A DNA stretch of 64,000 nucleotides from Lysobacteraceae bacterium P (GTDB lineage Bacteria > Pseudomonadota > Gammaproteobacteria > Xanthomonadales > Xanthomonadaceae), in contig SCOX01000011.1 in assembly GCA_005503055.1 (NCBI GenBank), positions 62,001-126,000 of the forward strand, read 5' to 3'. Under the pieces are notes generated by a model that saw nothing but the letters and a program-made list of their open reading frames with translations, had not been told where the DNA came from and made no database searches. A program made the position numbers and the translations under genes. Positions 47,322 through 56,474 of the stretch are shown here, in pieces. Position 1 is the stretch's first letter; each line of letters starts with the position of its first letter.

Positions 47322-47720
47322 CGAGCCCGCGCGCCAATCTCCGAGCCCCGCACGCCGAGCTCAGAGCCCCATACGCCGAGCTCCGAGCTCCACGTGTCGA
47401 GCTCCGAGACTCATGCTCCGAACTCGCGAGCCTGACTCGCCGAGCTCCGAACCCCACACGCCGAGCTCGAAGCTCCGCGCGCCGAGCTCAGAGCCTCACG
47501 CGCCGAGCTCCGAACCTCACGCGCCGAGGTGGCAAGCCTCACGCGCCGAGCTCCGAGCCTCATGCACCGAGCTCCGAGCCTCATGCACCGAGCTCCAAGC
47601 CTCATGTACCGAGCTCCGAGCTTTATGCGTCGAGCTCGCAAGCCTCGCGCGCCGAGCTTCGCGTCCCACGCGCCGAGCTTTGAGCCTGATGTGCCGAACT
47701 TCGGACCTCATGCGCGGATT
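47322..47720. repeat. 21/22-bp minisatellite, about 19 copies
   Basis: Consensus GAGCCTCATGCACCGAGCTC plus one base, with units phased on GAGCCTC. Most units are 21 bp; three (near 47406, 47512 and 47618) are 22 bp, so no reading frame is kept throughout. Units near 47555-47596 are identical, suggesting recent slippage, and those at the edges are diverged. It fills most of the 608-bp gap between the propeller gene and the SRP RNA. The flank 47721-47880 shows nothing else certain. Confidence 0.9.
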
Positions 47721-47880
47721 CATCCCTCCAGCAACTCGCGACGAATTACGTCAGGCGCAGCCACCAGCCCCCTTGGCAAGGGGGCGCCGCGGCAGCGGCA
47801 GGGATCGGGAGTACATAGCGGGACCCGCGATCTGCGCAGCGGATCGTGGGCCGTGATGGGCGTAGCCCAGAACGGGCGAT

Positions 47881-47983
47881 GACCCCGCCGGCTGACCTCG
47901 GCACCCGCGTCAGTCAATACCGTTGCTGCCTTCCGGCCCTGGCGGGATTTTCGACCTAGCGTCGCGAGGGGCCGACGGGGCCA
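47881..47983 (-). ncRNA. ffs: Signal recognition particle RNA (4.5S)
   Basis: On the minus strand the sequence CCAGGGCCGGAAGGCAGCAA is the conserved SRP RNA tip (tetraloop GGAA and the asymmetric loop), with complementary ends GGCCCCGTCGGC and GCCGGCGGGGTC forming the long hairpin. It binds Ffh for co-translational targeting. The ends are approximate. Confidence 0.92.
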
Positions 47984-48005
47984 CCATAGAGACGTTCATC
48001 AAACA

Positions 48006-48033
48006 TCAAAAGCCCCGCCGTGAAGCGGGGCTT
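48006..48033 (-). terminator. Terminator after tRNA-Ser(GGA)
   Basis: AAGCCCCGC and GCGGGGCTT with loop of six, then TTTTGATG on the minus strand. Confidence 0.8.
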
Positions 48034-48041
48034 GGCAAATC

Positions 48042-48134
48042 TGGCGGAGAGAGGGGGATTCGAACCCCCGAAGCGCGGTTTAGACGCTTACACACTTTCC
48101 AGGCGTGCTCCTTCAACCACTCGGACACCTCTCC
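48042..48134 (-). tRNA. tRNA-Ser (anticodon GGA)
   Basis: Class II tRNA; acceptor GGAGAGG with the matching 3' arm, anticodon GGA in loop TGGAAA, long variable arm, encoded CCA. Confidence 0.97.
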
Positions 48135-48291
48135 GTTTTTCCCCGGGATACCTTGCGGCATCGGCCTGAACGCGGCGTCGAGCCGTGTCGAGGTGCACTC
48201 CAGGGCCGTGAATTCTAGCCGCCGGGCCCCTTTCGGACAAGCACGGCGCGAGGGTCGCAGCCGTTGCGATGCGGCGTGGCAGAATGAGGGC

Positions 48292-50136
48292 ATGTCCTAT
48301 CTTGTCCTCGCCCGTAAGTGGCGTCCGAAGCGCTTCGCCGAGCTGGTCGGGCAGGAGCACGTGGTCCGCGCGCTGACCAATGCGCTCGACACGGGCCGCG
48401 TCCATCACGCGTTCCTGTTCACCGGCACGCGCGGCGTCGGCAAGACCACCATCGCCCGCATCTTCGCCAAATCGCTCAACTGCGAGCGCGGCACCTCGGC
48501 CGAGCCCTGCGGTGAATGCGCGGCCTGCCGCGACATCGACGCCGGCCGGTTCATCGACCTGCTCGAGATCGACGCGGCCAGCAACACCGGCGTGGACGAC
48601 GTGCGCGAGGTGATCGACAACGCGCAGTACATGCCCAGCCGTGGCCGGGTGAAGGTCTACCTGATCGACGAAGTGCACATGCTGTCCAAGTCGGCCTTCA
48701 ACGCGCTGCTGAAGACGCTGGAGGAGCCGCCGGGGCACGTGAAGTTCCTGCTGGCGACCACCGACCCGCAGAAGCTGCCGGTGACGGTGCTGTCGCGGTG
48801 CCTGCAGTTCAACCTCAAGCGCCTGGACGAGCAGCAGATCAGCGGCCAGATGACGCGGATCCTGGAAGCCGAAGGCATTCCCGCCGAGGCCGGCGCGATC
48901 CGCCAGTTGTCCAAGGCCGCCGACGGCAGCCTGCGCGACGGGCTTTCGCTGCTGGACCAGGCCATCGCCTATACCGGCGCTAGCGCGGGCGGCGGCATGC
49001 TGGGCGACGCAGGCGTGGCGGCGATGCTGGGCACGGTCGACCGCACCCGCGTGGGCGCGTTGTTGACCGCGCTGGGCGAAGGCGACGGCGAGCGTTTGTT
49101 GGCCGAAGTGGCGACGTTGGCCGAATTCTCACCGGACTGGGCCAGCGTGCTGGACGCCTTCAGCGAGGCGCTGCACCGCGTCCAGGTGCGGCAACTGGTC
49201 CCCGAGGCGCACGTGGAGTCCGATGGCGTCGATCTGGACGCGCTGGCCGGTCGCTTGCGTCCGGAAGTCGTGCAGCTCTGGTACCAGATGGCCCTCAACG
49301 GCCGCCGCGATCTGGCGTTTGCGCCCAGCCCGCGTGCCGGATTCGAAATGAGCGTGCTGCGCATGCTGGCGTTCCGTCCCGCCGAGGGCGAGGGCGCGCG
49401 TGCGCCGTCGTCGGGCGGCACTGCCCATCGTGAAACCGCGCGCACTGCGCCGACCGCGGCGGCACCGGCGCCTGTCGCCGCACCCGCGCCGCGCATGCCG
49501 CCGGCCAGTCCCTTCGCCGAGGCTGCGCCAGCGTCGCGAGTGCCGCCGCCGAACCCATTTGACGACGCCGCGCCGCCCTCGCGCCCGGCTCCGGTGCGCG
49601 AAAGCGTGCAACCTGCGCCGCTGGCCCCGGTAGCGCAGGCGGCACCTGTCGTCGCATCGCCGTCTCCCGCTCCGCCGCGTGAATCCGCGGCGCCGGCAGC
49701 GCCCGCGGAACCGACGCGCGCGGCCTTCATCCACGAGGCAGGCATCGCCGATGCCGATGCCTGGCACGCGATCGTCGCTGGCACCAGCCTGCGCGGACCG
49801 GCGCGGCTGCTGGCCGAGCACGCCGGCTTCGTCGGTTATTCCGACGGCGTGCTGAGCCTGTCGCTGGGGCCCGACGACGACCACCTGCGCGGCAATGCCG
49901 TGGTGGGCCTCGTCGCCGAGGCGCTGGCGACGGCGCTGGGTGCCGCGCCGCAGATCCGCTTCGTCGAGGGAACGCGTCCGGCCGAGTCGCTGCACCAGCG
50001 CAACGAACGCGCACGCGACGAGCGCCAGAGCACCGCGGAAAGCAACTTCATGAACGATCCGGACGTGCAGCGGCTGATCTCGCAGCACGGCGGAAAGGTC
50101 GTACCGGATTCGATCCGGCCTTACGACGACAACTGA
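48292..50136 (+). CDS. dnaX: DNA polymerase III subunits gamma/tau
   Basis: A 614-residue clamp-loader ATPase. Walker A is GTRGVGKTT, the zinc cysteines are in CERGTSAEPCGECAAC, Walker B is VYLIDEVHML and the SRC arginine finger is in VLSRCLQF. Residues about 365-480 are a Pro/Ala-rich linker, followed by the tau-type C-terminal domain ending NFMNDPDVQRLISQHGGKVV. I see no A-rich slippery sequence like that of E. coli, so separate gamma may not be made. GAGGG lies one base before the ATG. First of dnaX-ybaB-recR. Confidence 0.95.
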   Translation: MSYLVLARKWRPKRFAELVGQEHVVRALTNALDTGRVHHAFLFTGTRGVGKTTIARIFAKSLNCERGTSAEPCGECAACRDIDAGRFIDLLEIDAASNTGVDDVREVIDNAQYMPSRGRVKVYLIDEVHMLSKSAFNALLKTLEEPPGHVKFLLATTDPQKLPVTVLSRCLQFNLKRLDEQQISGQMTRILEAEGIPAEAGAIRQLSKAADGSLRDGLSLLDQAIAYTGASAGGGMLGDAGVAAMLGTVDRTRVGALLTALGEGDGERLLAEVATLAEFSPDWASVLDAFSEALHRVQVRQLVPEAHVESDGVDLDALAGRLRPEVVQLWYQMALNGRRDLAFAPSPRAGFEMSVLRMLAFRPAEGEGARAPSSGGTAHRETARTAPTAAAPAPVAAPAPRMPPASPFAEAAPASRVPPPNPFDDAAPPSRPAPVRESVQPAPLAPVAQAAPVVASPSPAPPRESAAPAAPAEPTRAAFIHEAGIADADAWHAIVAGTSLRGPARLLAEHAGFVGYSDGVLSLSLGPDDDHLRGNAVVGLVAEALATALGAAPQIRFVEGTRPAESLHQRNERARDERQSTAESNFMNDPDVQRLISQHGGKVVPDSIRPYDDN

Positions 50137-50194
50137 CCCCGTCGCGCCCGCCGGGCGCGGCTCCCCCGAAGTCACCGGAAACACGAGAACGAAC

Positions 50195-50515
50195 ATGCGT
50201 GGAAACATCGCCCAACTGATGCAGCAGGCGCAGCGGATGCAGGAAAACGTGCAGCGCGCGCAGGAAGAACTCGGCAAGCTGGAAGTCACCGGCAACGCCG
50301 GCGGCGGCATGGTCAGCGTGACCATCACCGGCCGCATGGAATGCCGCAAGATCCGCATCGATCCCAGCGTGCTGTCCGACCAGGAAATGGTCGAGGATCT
50401 GATCGCCGCCGCGTTCAACGACGCCGTCAACAAGGTCAATTCCGAGTCGCAGGCGAAGATGTCGGCCGCCACCGCCGGCATGCCGATCCCGCCCGGCATG
50501 AAGATGCCGTTCTGA
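50195..50515 (+). CDS. ybaB: YbaB/EbfC nucleoid-associated protein
   Basis: A 106-residue protein starting [20 protein letters not shown], the family signature, followed by [23 protein letters not shown] and a short C-terminal helix. It forms DNA-binding dimers. dnaX-ybaB-recR is a widely conserved order. Confidence 0.95.
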   Translation: MRGNIAQLMQQAQRMQENVQRAQEELGKLEVTGNAGGGMVSVTITGRMECRKIRIDPSVLSDQEMVEDLIAAAFNDAVNKVNSESQAKMSAATAGMPIPPGMKMPF

Positions 50516-50606
50516 TCCAACGCGGCGCCGCATCGCCGGTCGCCCGGGGCGTCGTGCGCGACGCCGCGAGCGATTCGCGCGCAGCGATGCCGAACCTTTC
50601 CGGCGC

Positions 50607-51203
50607 ATGACTTCCTCCCTGTTGGAACAACTGATCGACGCCTTCCGCGTCTTGCCGGGCGTCGGCCAGAAATCCGCGCAACGCATGGCCTACCACGTGC
50701 TCGAACGCGAGCGCGCCGGCGGTCAGCGTCTGTCCGAAGCGCTGGCCGCGGCGGTGGAGAAGATCGGCCACTGCGCGCGCTGCCGCGATTTCAGCGAGAC
50801 CGAAGTCTGCGCGACCTGCGCCAGCGGCGCGCGCGATGCGCACCTGCTGTGCACGGTGGAATCGCCCGCGGACCGGCTGGCGATCGAACAGGCCACTGGG
50901 TACCGCGGCCTCTATTTCGTGCTGCAGGGCAGGCTGTCGCCGCTGGACGGCATCGGCCCGCGCGAACTGGGTCTGGACACGCTGGCCGCGCGCCTGGCCG
51001 AAGGCGAGGTGCAAGAGCTGATCATCGCCACCAATCCCACGGTGGAAGGCGAGGCGACCGCGCACTACCTGGCGCAGCTGGCGCGCCAACACGGCGTACG
51101 CCCGAGTCGTCTCGCGCACGGCGTACCGCTGGGCGGCGAGCTGGAATACGTGGATCGCGGCACGCTGTCGCACGCCTTCGGCAGCCGCAGCGAGATGGGT
51201 TGA
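50607..51203 (+). CDS. recR: Recombination mediator RecR
   Basis: A 198-residue protein with a helix-hairpin-helix start ([17 protein letters not shown]), a C4 zinc finger ([16 protein letters not shown]) and a Toprim domain ([18 protein letters not shown]). With RecFO it loads RecA on gapped DNA. The ATG lies 91 bp after ybaB. Confidence 0.97.
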   Translation: MTSSLLEQLIDAFRVLPGVGQKSAQRMAYHVLERERAGGQRLSEALAAAVEKIGHCARCRDFSETEVCATCASGARDAHLLCTVESPADRLAIEQATGYRGLYFVLQGRLSPLDGIGPRELGLDTLAARLAEGEVQELIIATNPTVEGEATAHYLAQLARQHGVRPSRLAHGVPLGGELEYVDRGTLSHAFGSRSEMG

Positions 51204-51345
51204 AGCAGGGATTGGGGATTAGGGATTGGATGGTCCGGGAATGGGGATTCGGGATTCTGGATTCGTGAAAGCGCCGCGGCTGGGGCGTGGCGTATGCTTT
51301 TTGCGAATTTCGAATTTCGAAGCCCCAATCCCCAATCCCGGCGGT
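51204..51345. repeat. GGGATT-type short-repeat cluster before the HIT gene
   Basis: Left part: GGGATTGGGGATTAGGGATT and GGGGATTCGGGATTC. Right part: CCCCAATCCCCAATCCC at about 51323. The two halves are complementary and could pair. The same short units occur at 15.8 and 51.9 kb. Confidence 0.65.
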
Positions 51346-51348
51346 CCC

Positions 51349-51699
51349 ATGTCCGACACCATCTTCCACAAGATCATCCGCCGCGAGATTCCGGCCGACG
51401 TCGTCTTCGAAGACGACCACGTGATCGCGTTCCGCGACATCGCGCCGCAGGCTCCGGTGCACGTGCTGTTCGTGCCCAAGGTCGACATCGCCACGCTCAA
51501 CGACCTGCAGGAAGACCAGGCGATCGTCGTCGGCCGCCTCGCGCACGCCGCGGCCCAGTACGCCAAGCGCGAAGGCTTCGCCGAGGATGGCTACCGCATC
51601 GTCATGAATTGCAATGCCCATGGCGGGCAGACGGTGTTCCAGATCCACCTGCACCTACTCGCGGGCGCGCACCTGGGGCGTTTTGGTACGGCGAAGTGA
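51349..51699 (+). CDS. HIT family nucleotide-binding protein (HinT-like)
   Basis: A 116-residue protein with the histidine triad QIHLHLLAG near the C-terminus and FHKIIRREIPADVVFEDD at the start, as in HinT/YcfF. Members hydrolyse adenosine phosphoramidates. It has its own terminator and a repeat cluster upstream. Confidence 0.92.
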   Translation: MSDTIFHKIIRREIPADVVFEDDHVIAFRDIAPQAPVHVLFVPKVDIATLNDLQEDQAIVVGRLAHAAAQYAKREGFAEDGYRIVMNCNAHGGQTVFQIHLHLLAGAHLGRFGTAK

Positions 51700-51820
51700 A
51701 AGGGCGGGGATTGGAGATTCGGGATTCGGGATTCGCAAAAGCCAAAGCGCGCAGCTGAAAGTCTGGGATGCTCCGGCATAGCGAAGACGCGGAACGATCA
51801 GTGCGCGCGCGTTAGCGCAA

Positions 51821-51860
51821 AACAAATAGGCCTGCCGGATGGCAGGCCTATTTGTTTTTT
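51821..51860 (+). terminator. Strong terminator after the HIT gene
   Basis: AACAAATAGGCCTGCC and GGCAGGCCTATTTGTT with loop GGAT and then TTTT; 16 perfect pairs. It can work in both directions for the convergent slp operon. Confidence 0.93.
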
Positions 51861-51902
51861 CTTCCCGAATCCCGAATCCCGAATCCCGAATCCCGAATCC
51901 CG
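51861..51902. repeat. CCCGAAT heptamer tandem run
   Basis: Five head-to-tail copies of CCCGAAT between the terminator and the slp stop codon. Same unit as at 15.9 kb. Confidence 0.8.
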
Positions 51903-51907
51903 GCTTC

Positions 51908-52393
51908 TTACCACCAGCCCCACCACGGCCACGGCGCCGGGTACTGCGCGACATCCACCGTTTCGTGCTCCGGCCACAGGTAGACCACGTCGGCCTCCAC
52001 GCGCGGGAAGCGATAGTCGTACTGGCCGATGCGGCGGTTCTCGTAACCGGCGAGACGACCGATGAAGGTCACTTCGCGGTTCTTCTCGAACACGGCGGGA
52101 TCGTAGAAGCCGGTGCGGCAGGCGAGGAAGCGGCCGCCGGTGTCGTCGCTGCCCCAGTAGGGGCGGCCCGACGAGTTCAGCATGGTCGAGATCATCTCGA
52201 AGCAGGTGCGGTTCTGCTGCGGCTCGACGCTGACGATGCGCCCACCCCAGCGCACCGCAGCGCCGGTACTGTCGGTCGCGGAAGCGTCGCGCGGAGTGAT
52301 CGGGTCGAAGGCGCCCTGCAGCGGGGTCGGTTGCGTCGCGCAGGCCGCGAGCAGGGACGCGCAGATGGCAAGTAGGACGGGACGGGCGTTCAT
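51908..52393 (-). CDS. slp: Slp family outer-membrane lipoprotein
   Basis: A 161-residue lipoprotein with lipobox LLAAC (Cys near residue 19), the family opening PTPLQGAFDPITPRDA, WGGRIVSVEPQQNRTCFE and FYDPAVFEKNREVTFIGRL. The C-terminus is Trp-rich (WPWWGWW). Slp proteins are starvation- or stationary-phase-induced lipoproteins of unclear function. AGGAG precedes the ATG, and the start overlaps the stop of the transglutaminase gene, joining it to that operon. Confidence 0.9.
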   Translation of the reverse strand: MNARPVLLAICASLLAACATQPTPLQGAFDPITPRDASATDSTGAAVRWGGRIVSVEPQQNRTCFEMISTMLNSSGRPYWGSDDTGGRFLACRTGFYDPAVFEKNREVTFIGRLAGYENRRIGQYDYRFPRVEADVVYLWPEHETVDVAQYPAPWPWWGWW

Positions 52394-54360
52394 CGGCGTT
52401 CTCCTGGAGAAGTCGCGGGCGGGCGGTGCGCACGCAGCGCCTTGGTCAAGGCGCGGGCCGAACTCCCCCCCGGTTCGCCGCCAGCGTACCGCCAATCGCT
52501 GAAACGTTGGCTGATCGCGGACAGTTCCGCGCCGAAGTCGGGGCGTTCGGATGCCACACGCGAGACCCAGGCGGACGCGGGTTCGGACGGTTCGCGCTCC
52601 AGGCCGAAACGGCGGTAGCGACGTCCCAGTCGGTGCCAAGCGCGCAACACCGGATCGCGCTCGCGCTCGTTGCGGCGGCTGAGCCAGACCATCCACAGCA
52701 GGCCCAGTGCGAGCGCGCCGCCGAGCAACGCCGTCAGTGCGCGTGCGTCGAGTCGCTCGATGCCGAGCGGACTGAGCAGTCGTTCCTGGCGCTGCGCGTC
52801 GAACGCGACGACGAAATCGTTCCAACCGCGGCGCATCCAGTCGGCCACGTCGGTCAGCGTCCGCACGCCCTCGAAGCCGGGGCCGCCGAACGCCTGCGAT
52901 TGCAGCGTGTCGTAGACGCGTTCCGGCGCCACGGCGGCCGTGGGGTCCACGCGCACCCAGCCGCGTCCCCGCAGCCAGACCTCGGTCCAGGCGTGCGCGT
53001 CGGAGCGCCGCACCAGCCAATAATCGCCCAGTGGATTGCGATAGCCGCCGGCGTAACCGGTAACCACGCGCGCCGGTATGCCTGCCGCGCGCATCAGCAC
53101 GACGAAGGACGAGCTGAAGTGCTCGCAGAAGCCGGCCTTCTGATCGAACAGGAATTCGTCCACCGAATGCCTGCCCAGCAGCGGCGTCTCCAGGGTGTAG
53201 GCGAAGTCGCGGCGGATCCAGTCCAGTGCGCGGTCCACGATCACCGCGTCGGCGGAGGCGCCGGCCTGCGCGCGCCATTGGCGGGCGAGGGCGACCGTGC
53301 GCGGATTGAAGCCGTCCGGCAGGCTCAACGCGTAGCGCCGCGTGGCGAGGGAGAGGTCCATCTCGTAGCGCGCCGGCGGTGCGGACTGCATGCGCCAGCG
53401 CGACATCGCACCGAGCGGACGATCGGTCTGCAGCGCATGGTCCGGATTGAGGTAGCTGCCGGCCGGAACGTTCAGCGGCAGGTCGAGCGCCACCAGCTGC
53501 CTCGCGTCGGTGGGCTCGACTTCCATTTCGTAATCCCAGCGCACCGCCCCGGGTTCGACCAGTGGTTCGGCCGAGCCGGGGCGCCAGCGCGGTTGCGTCC
53601 ACGTGCGGCCGTCGAAGTTCCACAACACCGGTCCTCGCCAATACATCTGCGAGGTCGTCGGCGTCGCGCCGAAGAAGCGCACGCGCAACGCGGGCGTGTC
53701 GTCGCTCATCAGGTCGAGCCAGTCGCCCGGGCTCATGCGGTCCGACAGGCCGGTGCGGGCCATCGCGCGTTCCGGGATGCCCCACATCGGCGTGGTCATG
53801 CGCGGAAACAGCCAGAACGCGGCCAGTGCGATCGGCAGTCCCACCGCGAGCAGGCGGCCCACGCTCGCCAGCCGGCTGCGCAGCGGCACGGGCGGCGCAT
53901 CGTGCGATTCCAGTTCCGCCAGGCGCTGCAGCGTCGACAGCACCAGCAGCACCGCGAACAGACCGAGCGCCAGCGACAGCGGTCCCTGGTCCAGCAGGAA
54001 CGTCGCGAACGGCGCGAACAGCGCGAAGCCCAACAGGCTGCGGCCATCGCGCAGGGTGAATGTCTCCGACGGCTTCACCGCCAGCATGGCCGCGAGCAGG
54101 GCGCAGCCGGTATCGCGACCGACGGCGAAACGGCTCAGGCCGACCACCGCCGCGATGAGCGCCAGCGCGATCAGCATCCGCAACAGGCCCGGCATCGCCC
54201 GACGCCACGACAGCGCGACGACGCCTGCCGCGCTCACCGCGATGGCACCGCCCAGCTGCGGCGGCAATTGCAGCAGCAAGGGCAGCAGGCAGGCGCCGGC
54301 GCTCAGCAGCGCCCAGCGCCGGGAAGTTTCGTCGAGCGGCATCGAGGCGTGGCTAGACAC
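52390..54360 (-). CDS. TgpA-like transglutaminase (DUF3488 plus transglutaminase domain)
   Basis: A 656-residue membrane protein: six or so N-terminal helices (about 15-185), a periplasmic transglutaminase-like domain with the Cys in QKAGFCEHFSSSF, His in RSDAHAWTEVWL and Asp in WVRVDPTAAV, then a C-terminal helix (LGGALALGLLWMVWLS) and a cytosolic tail. TgpA of Pseudomonas aeruginosa is essential. The GTG at 54360 overlaps the DUF58 gene; ATG at 54342 is an alternative start. Confidence 0.9.
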   Translation of the reverse strand: MSSHASMPLDETSRRWALLSAGACLLPLLLQLPPQLGGAIAVSAAGVVALSWRRAMPGLLRMLIALALIAAVVGLSRFAVGRDTGCALLAAMLAVKPSETFTLRDGRSLLGFALFAPFATFLLDQGPLSLALGLFAVLLVLSTLQRLAELESHDAPPVPLRSRLASVGRLLAVGLPIALAAFWLFPRMTTPMWGIPERAMARTGLSDRMSPGDWLDLMSDDTPALRVRFFGATPTTSQMYWRGPVLWNFDGRTWTQPRWRPGSAEPLVEPGAVRWDYEMEVEPTDARQLVALDLPLNVPAGSYLNPDHALQTDRPLGAMSRWRMQSAPPARYEMDLSLATRRYALSLPDGFNPRTVALARQWRAQAGASADAVIVDRALDWIRRDFAYTLETPLLGRHSVDEFLFDQKAGFCEHFSSSFVVLMRAAGIPARVVTGYAGGYRNPLGDYWLVRRSDAHAWTEVWLRGRGWVRVDPTAAVAPERVYDTLQSQAFGGPGFEGVRTLTDVADWMRRGWNDFVVAFDAQRQERLLSPLGIERLDARALTALLGGALALGLLWMVWLSRRNERERDPVLRAWHRLGRRYRRFGLEREPSEPASAWVSRVASERPDFGAELSAISQRFSDWRYAGGEPGGSSARALTKALRAHRPPATSPGERR

Positions 54361-55333
54361 GCGGCATCAGCGCCAGGGCGCGCAGGCAGGCGTGACGGTG
54401 GACGGGACCGCGCTCCGGACCGATGGCGGGTTGCCCGGGCAGGCGCAACTGGTAACGGCGCCCTTCGCGTTCGGCCTCGTCGATCCAGCGCGCCAGTCGC
54501 GAGATGCGTCCCTCGTACGCAAGGCCGGTCGCGGCGTGCCACTCCAGCACCACTTCGGTGCCCATGGGCTGTTCGAACTCGCGCACGATCAACGTGTCGC
54601 GACGCGCCGACGGCTTCCACGCGATCGCCCGGCGCGCATCGCCCGCACGGTACCCACGCAGATGATGGACGTCGTCGCCGGCGGGGTTCAGGCGCGCCTG
54701 CGCGCTGTCGCCGTGGCCGGTCGGCAGCGGCGGGCCGTGTGGCTCCGGCGTCGGATAGACCAGCAGCGGCGACTCCGGCCACACGTAGGCCCAGGCGCGT
54801 GCCAGACCGAGCGGCCGCGTCGTCGACAGGCGCAGGCGCGGCACGTCGATCCAGCCGCGGCGTTGCGTCGGCAGCAGCAGTTGCGCATCGCCCGCGCCGC
54901 GTTCGAGTCCGAGCACCGCCGGCTCGGCGTCGAAGGCGCCGTCGTCGTCGAGCCGCAGGCCGCGGCGAACGCGGCCGGGGTCGGCGCGCGCGTGCAGGCG
55001 CAACGCGAGCGGCGTGCCGGCTGCGACCGGTTCGGCTTCGGCTGCGACGACTTCGAGGCCCGACAGTTGCATCTGCGCGGTGATCAGGCTCGCAAGGCCG
55101 GCACCGCCGAGCAGCATGCCCAGCAGCAGCGCGGGGTTGTTGTTGTAGTTCAGCGCCCCGGCCAACATCGTCAGCAGCGCGAAGGCGTAGAACATCCCGA
55201 AGCGCGTCGGCAGGACGTAGATGCGTCGTCGGTCCAGGCGCGCGGGCAGTGATTCCGGATCGCGCGGCCGCGTCAACATCATCGCGATGACATGGGCGCG
55301 CTGGTACAGGCGCCGTGCTGCGGCGACGGGCAC
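54353..55333 (-). CDS. DUF58 domain protein
   Basis: A 326-residue protein with two N-terminal helices (about 45-90) and a DUF58 region: DDVHHLRGYRAGDARRAIAWKPSARRDTLIVREFE. DUF58 proteins are usual partners of MoxR ATPases and resemble VWA-like binding modules. The GTG start is three bases from the moxR stop. Role inferred from the operon: assembly or activation of an envelope complex. Confidence 0.9.
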   Translation of the reverse strand: MPVAAARRLYQRAHVIAMMLTRPRDPESLPARLDRRRIYVLPTRFGMFYAFALLTMLAGALNYNNNPALLLGMLLGGAGLASLITAQMQLSGLEVVAAEAEPVAAGTPLALRLHARADPGRVRRGLRLDDDGAFDAEPAVLGLERGAGDAQLLLPTQRRGWIDVPRLRLSTTRPLGLARAWAYVWPESPLLVYPTPEPHGPPLPTGHGDSAQARLNPAGDDVHHLRGYRAGDARRAIAWKPSARRDTLIVREFEQPMGTEVVLEWHAATGLAYEGRISRLARWIDEAEREGRRYQLRLPGQPAIGPERGPVHRHACLRALALMPRV

Positions 55334-55336
55334 GGA

Positions 55337-56290
55337 TCAGTCCACCGGCACCGCGTGCAGGATCGCCTTGGCCAGCGCGGCGTCCTTGCCGGCATCGACT
55401 TCGGCCACCAGGCGATGCGCGGCCACGGCGGGGAAAAGAGCCTGCACGTCTTCCGGCAGGACATGTCCGCGACCCAGCAGAAGTGCATAGGCGCGCGCGG
55501 CACGCAGCAAGGCGAGGCCGGCGCGCGGCGACAGGCCCACGCGCACGCCCGGATGGCGGCGGCTGCGCCCGAGCAGCGCCTGCACGTAAGCGATCAGTGC
55601 TTCGCTGGCGTGCACTTCCTGCACGGCGCGACGCGCGTCGAGCACGTCCTGCGACCCCAGCAGCGGCAACACGCGCGCGATCATGTCGCGACGGTCGGCG
55701 CCGGCCAGCAGGTCGCGCTCGGCGGCCTCGCCGGGATAGCCCAGGCTCAGTCGCAGCAGGAAGCGGTCGAGCTGCGAGTCGGGCAGCGGATACGTGCCCG
55801 ACAGGTCCACCGGGTTCTGCGTGGCGATCACGAAGAACGGCTCCGGCAGCGGATGCGTCGTGCCGTCGATGGTGACCTGGTATTCGGCCATCGCTTCCAG
55901 CAGCGCGCTCTGCGTGCGCGGCGGCGCGCGATTGATTTCATCGGCCAGCAGCACCTGGGTGAACACGGGACCCGGATGGAACTGGAACTCGCGTGCCTGC
56001 GGATCGAACACCGACACGCCCACGACGTCGGCAGGCAGCAGGTCGGAAGTGAACTGCACGCGCTGGAAGTCCAACCCGAGCGTCGCGGCGAGCGCGTGCG
56101 CCAGCGTGGTCTTGCCCAGGCCCGGCAGGTCTTCGATCAGCAGGTGCCCACCCGCGAGCAGCGCCACGAAGGCCAGCCGCACTTCCTGCGGCTTGCCCAG
56201 CACCAGCGCGTTGACCTGTGTCTGCGCGCGGTCGAGGGATGCGCGCAGGCCATCGGTTAGCATGGCCGCGGTCGAAAGGGATACCGCCAT
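55337..56290 (-). CDS. MoxR-type AAA+ ATPase
   Basis: A 317-residue AAA+ protein with Walker A EDLPGLGKTTLAHAL, Walker B VLLADEINRAPPRTQSALLEAM and sensor region VIATQNPVDLSGTYPLPDSQLDRFLL, all diagnostic of MoxR. It acts as a chaperone for maturation of metal- or envelope-linked complexes. First gene of moxR-DUF58-transglutaminase-slp. AGGAG precedes the ATG. Confidence 0.93.
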   Translation of the reverse strand: MAVSLSTAAMLTDGLRASLDRAQTQVNALVLGKPQEVRLAFVALLAGGHLLIEDLPGLGKTTLAHALAATLGLDFQRVQFTSDLLPADVVGVSVFDPQAREFQFHPGPVFTQVLLADEINRAPPRTQSALLEAMAEYQVTIDGTTHPLPEPFFVIATQNPVDLSGTYPLPDSQLDRFLLRLSLGYPGEAAERDLLAGADRRDMIARVLPLLGSQDVLDARRAVQEVHASEALIAYVQALLGRSRRHPGVRVGLSPRAGLALLRAARAYALLLGRGHVLPEDVQALFPAVAAHRLVAEVDAGKDAALAKAILHAVPVD

Positions 56291-56474
56291 CGTGCGTGTC
56301 TCCTGGAGATGTAGCCGTCGTGCATCGCGATTGCCGCGCGGGTCTGCGATCGTCGACGTGATCGTCGATCCGGTTCCCCTCCGCGCGGCGGCGGTCCGGC
56401 GGTCCGGCGGTCCGGGCGAGGCCCGGCGGCGCACGGCGCACCATTTCTCCCGAGTGTAGCGAGGTGACGAGCGG

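Noticed and set aside
46864-47856. A protein with SSEPHAP-type repeats through the minisatellite
   Set aside because: The frame depends on units being multiples of three, but three units are 22 bp, and the frame begins inside the propeller gene in another phase.
48292-50136. Programmed frameshift in dnaX making gamma
   Set aside because: No A-run slippery site with a following stop in -1 frame was found by eye in the linker region.
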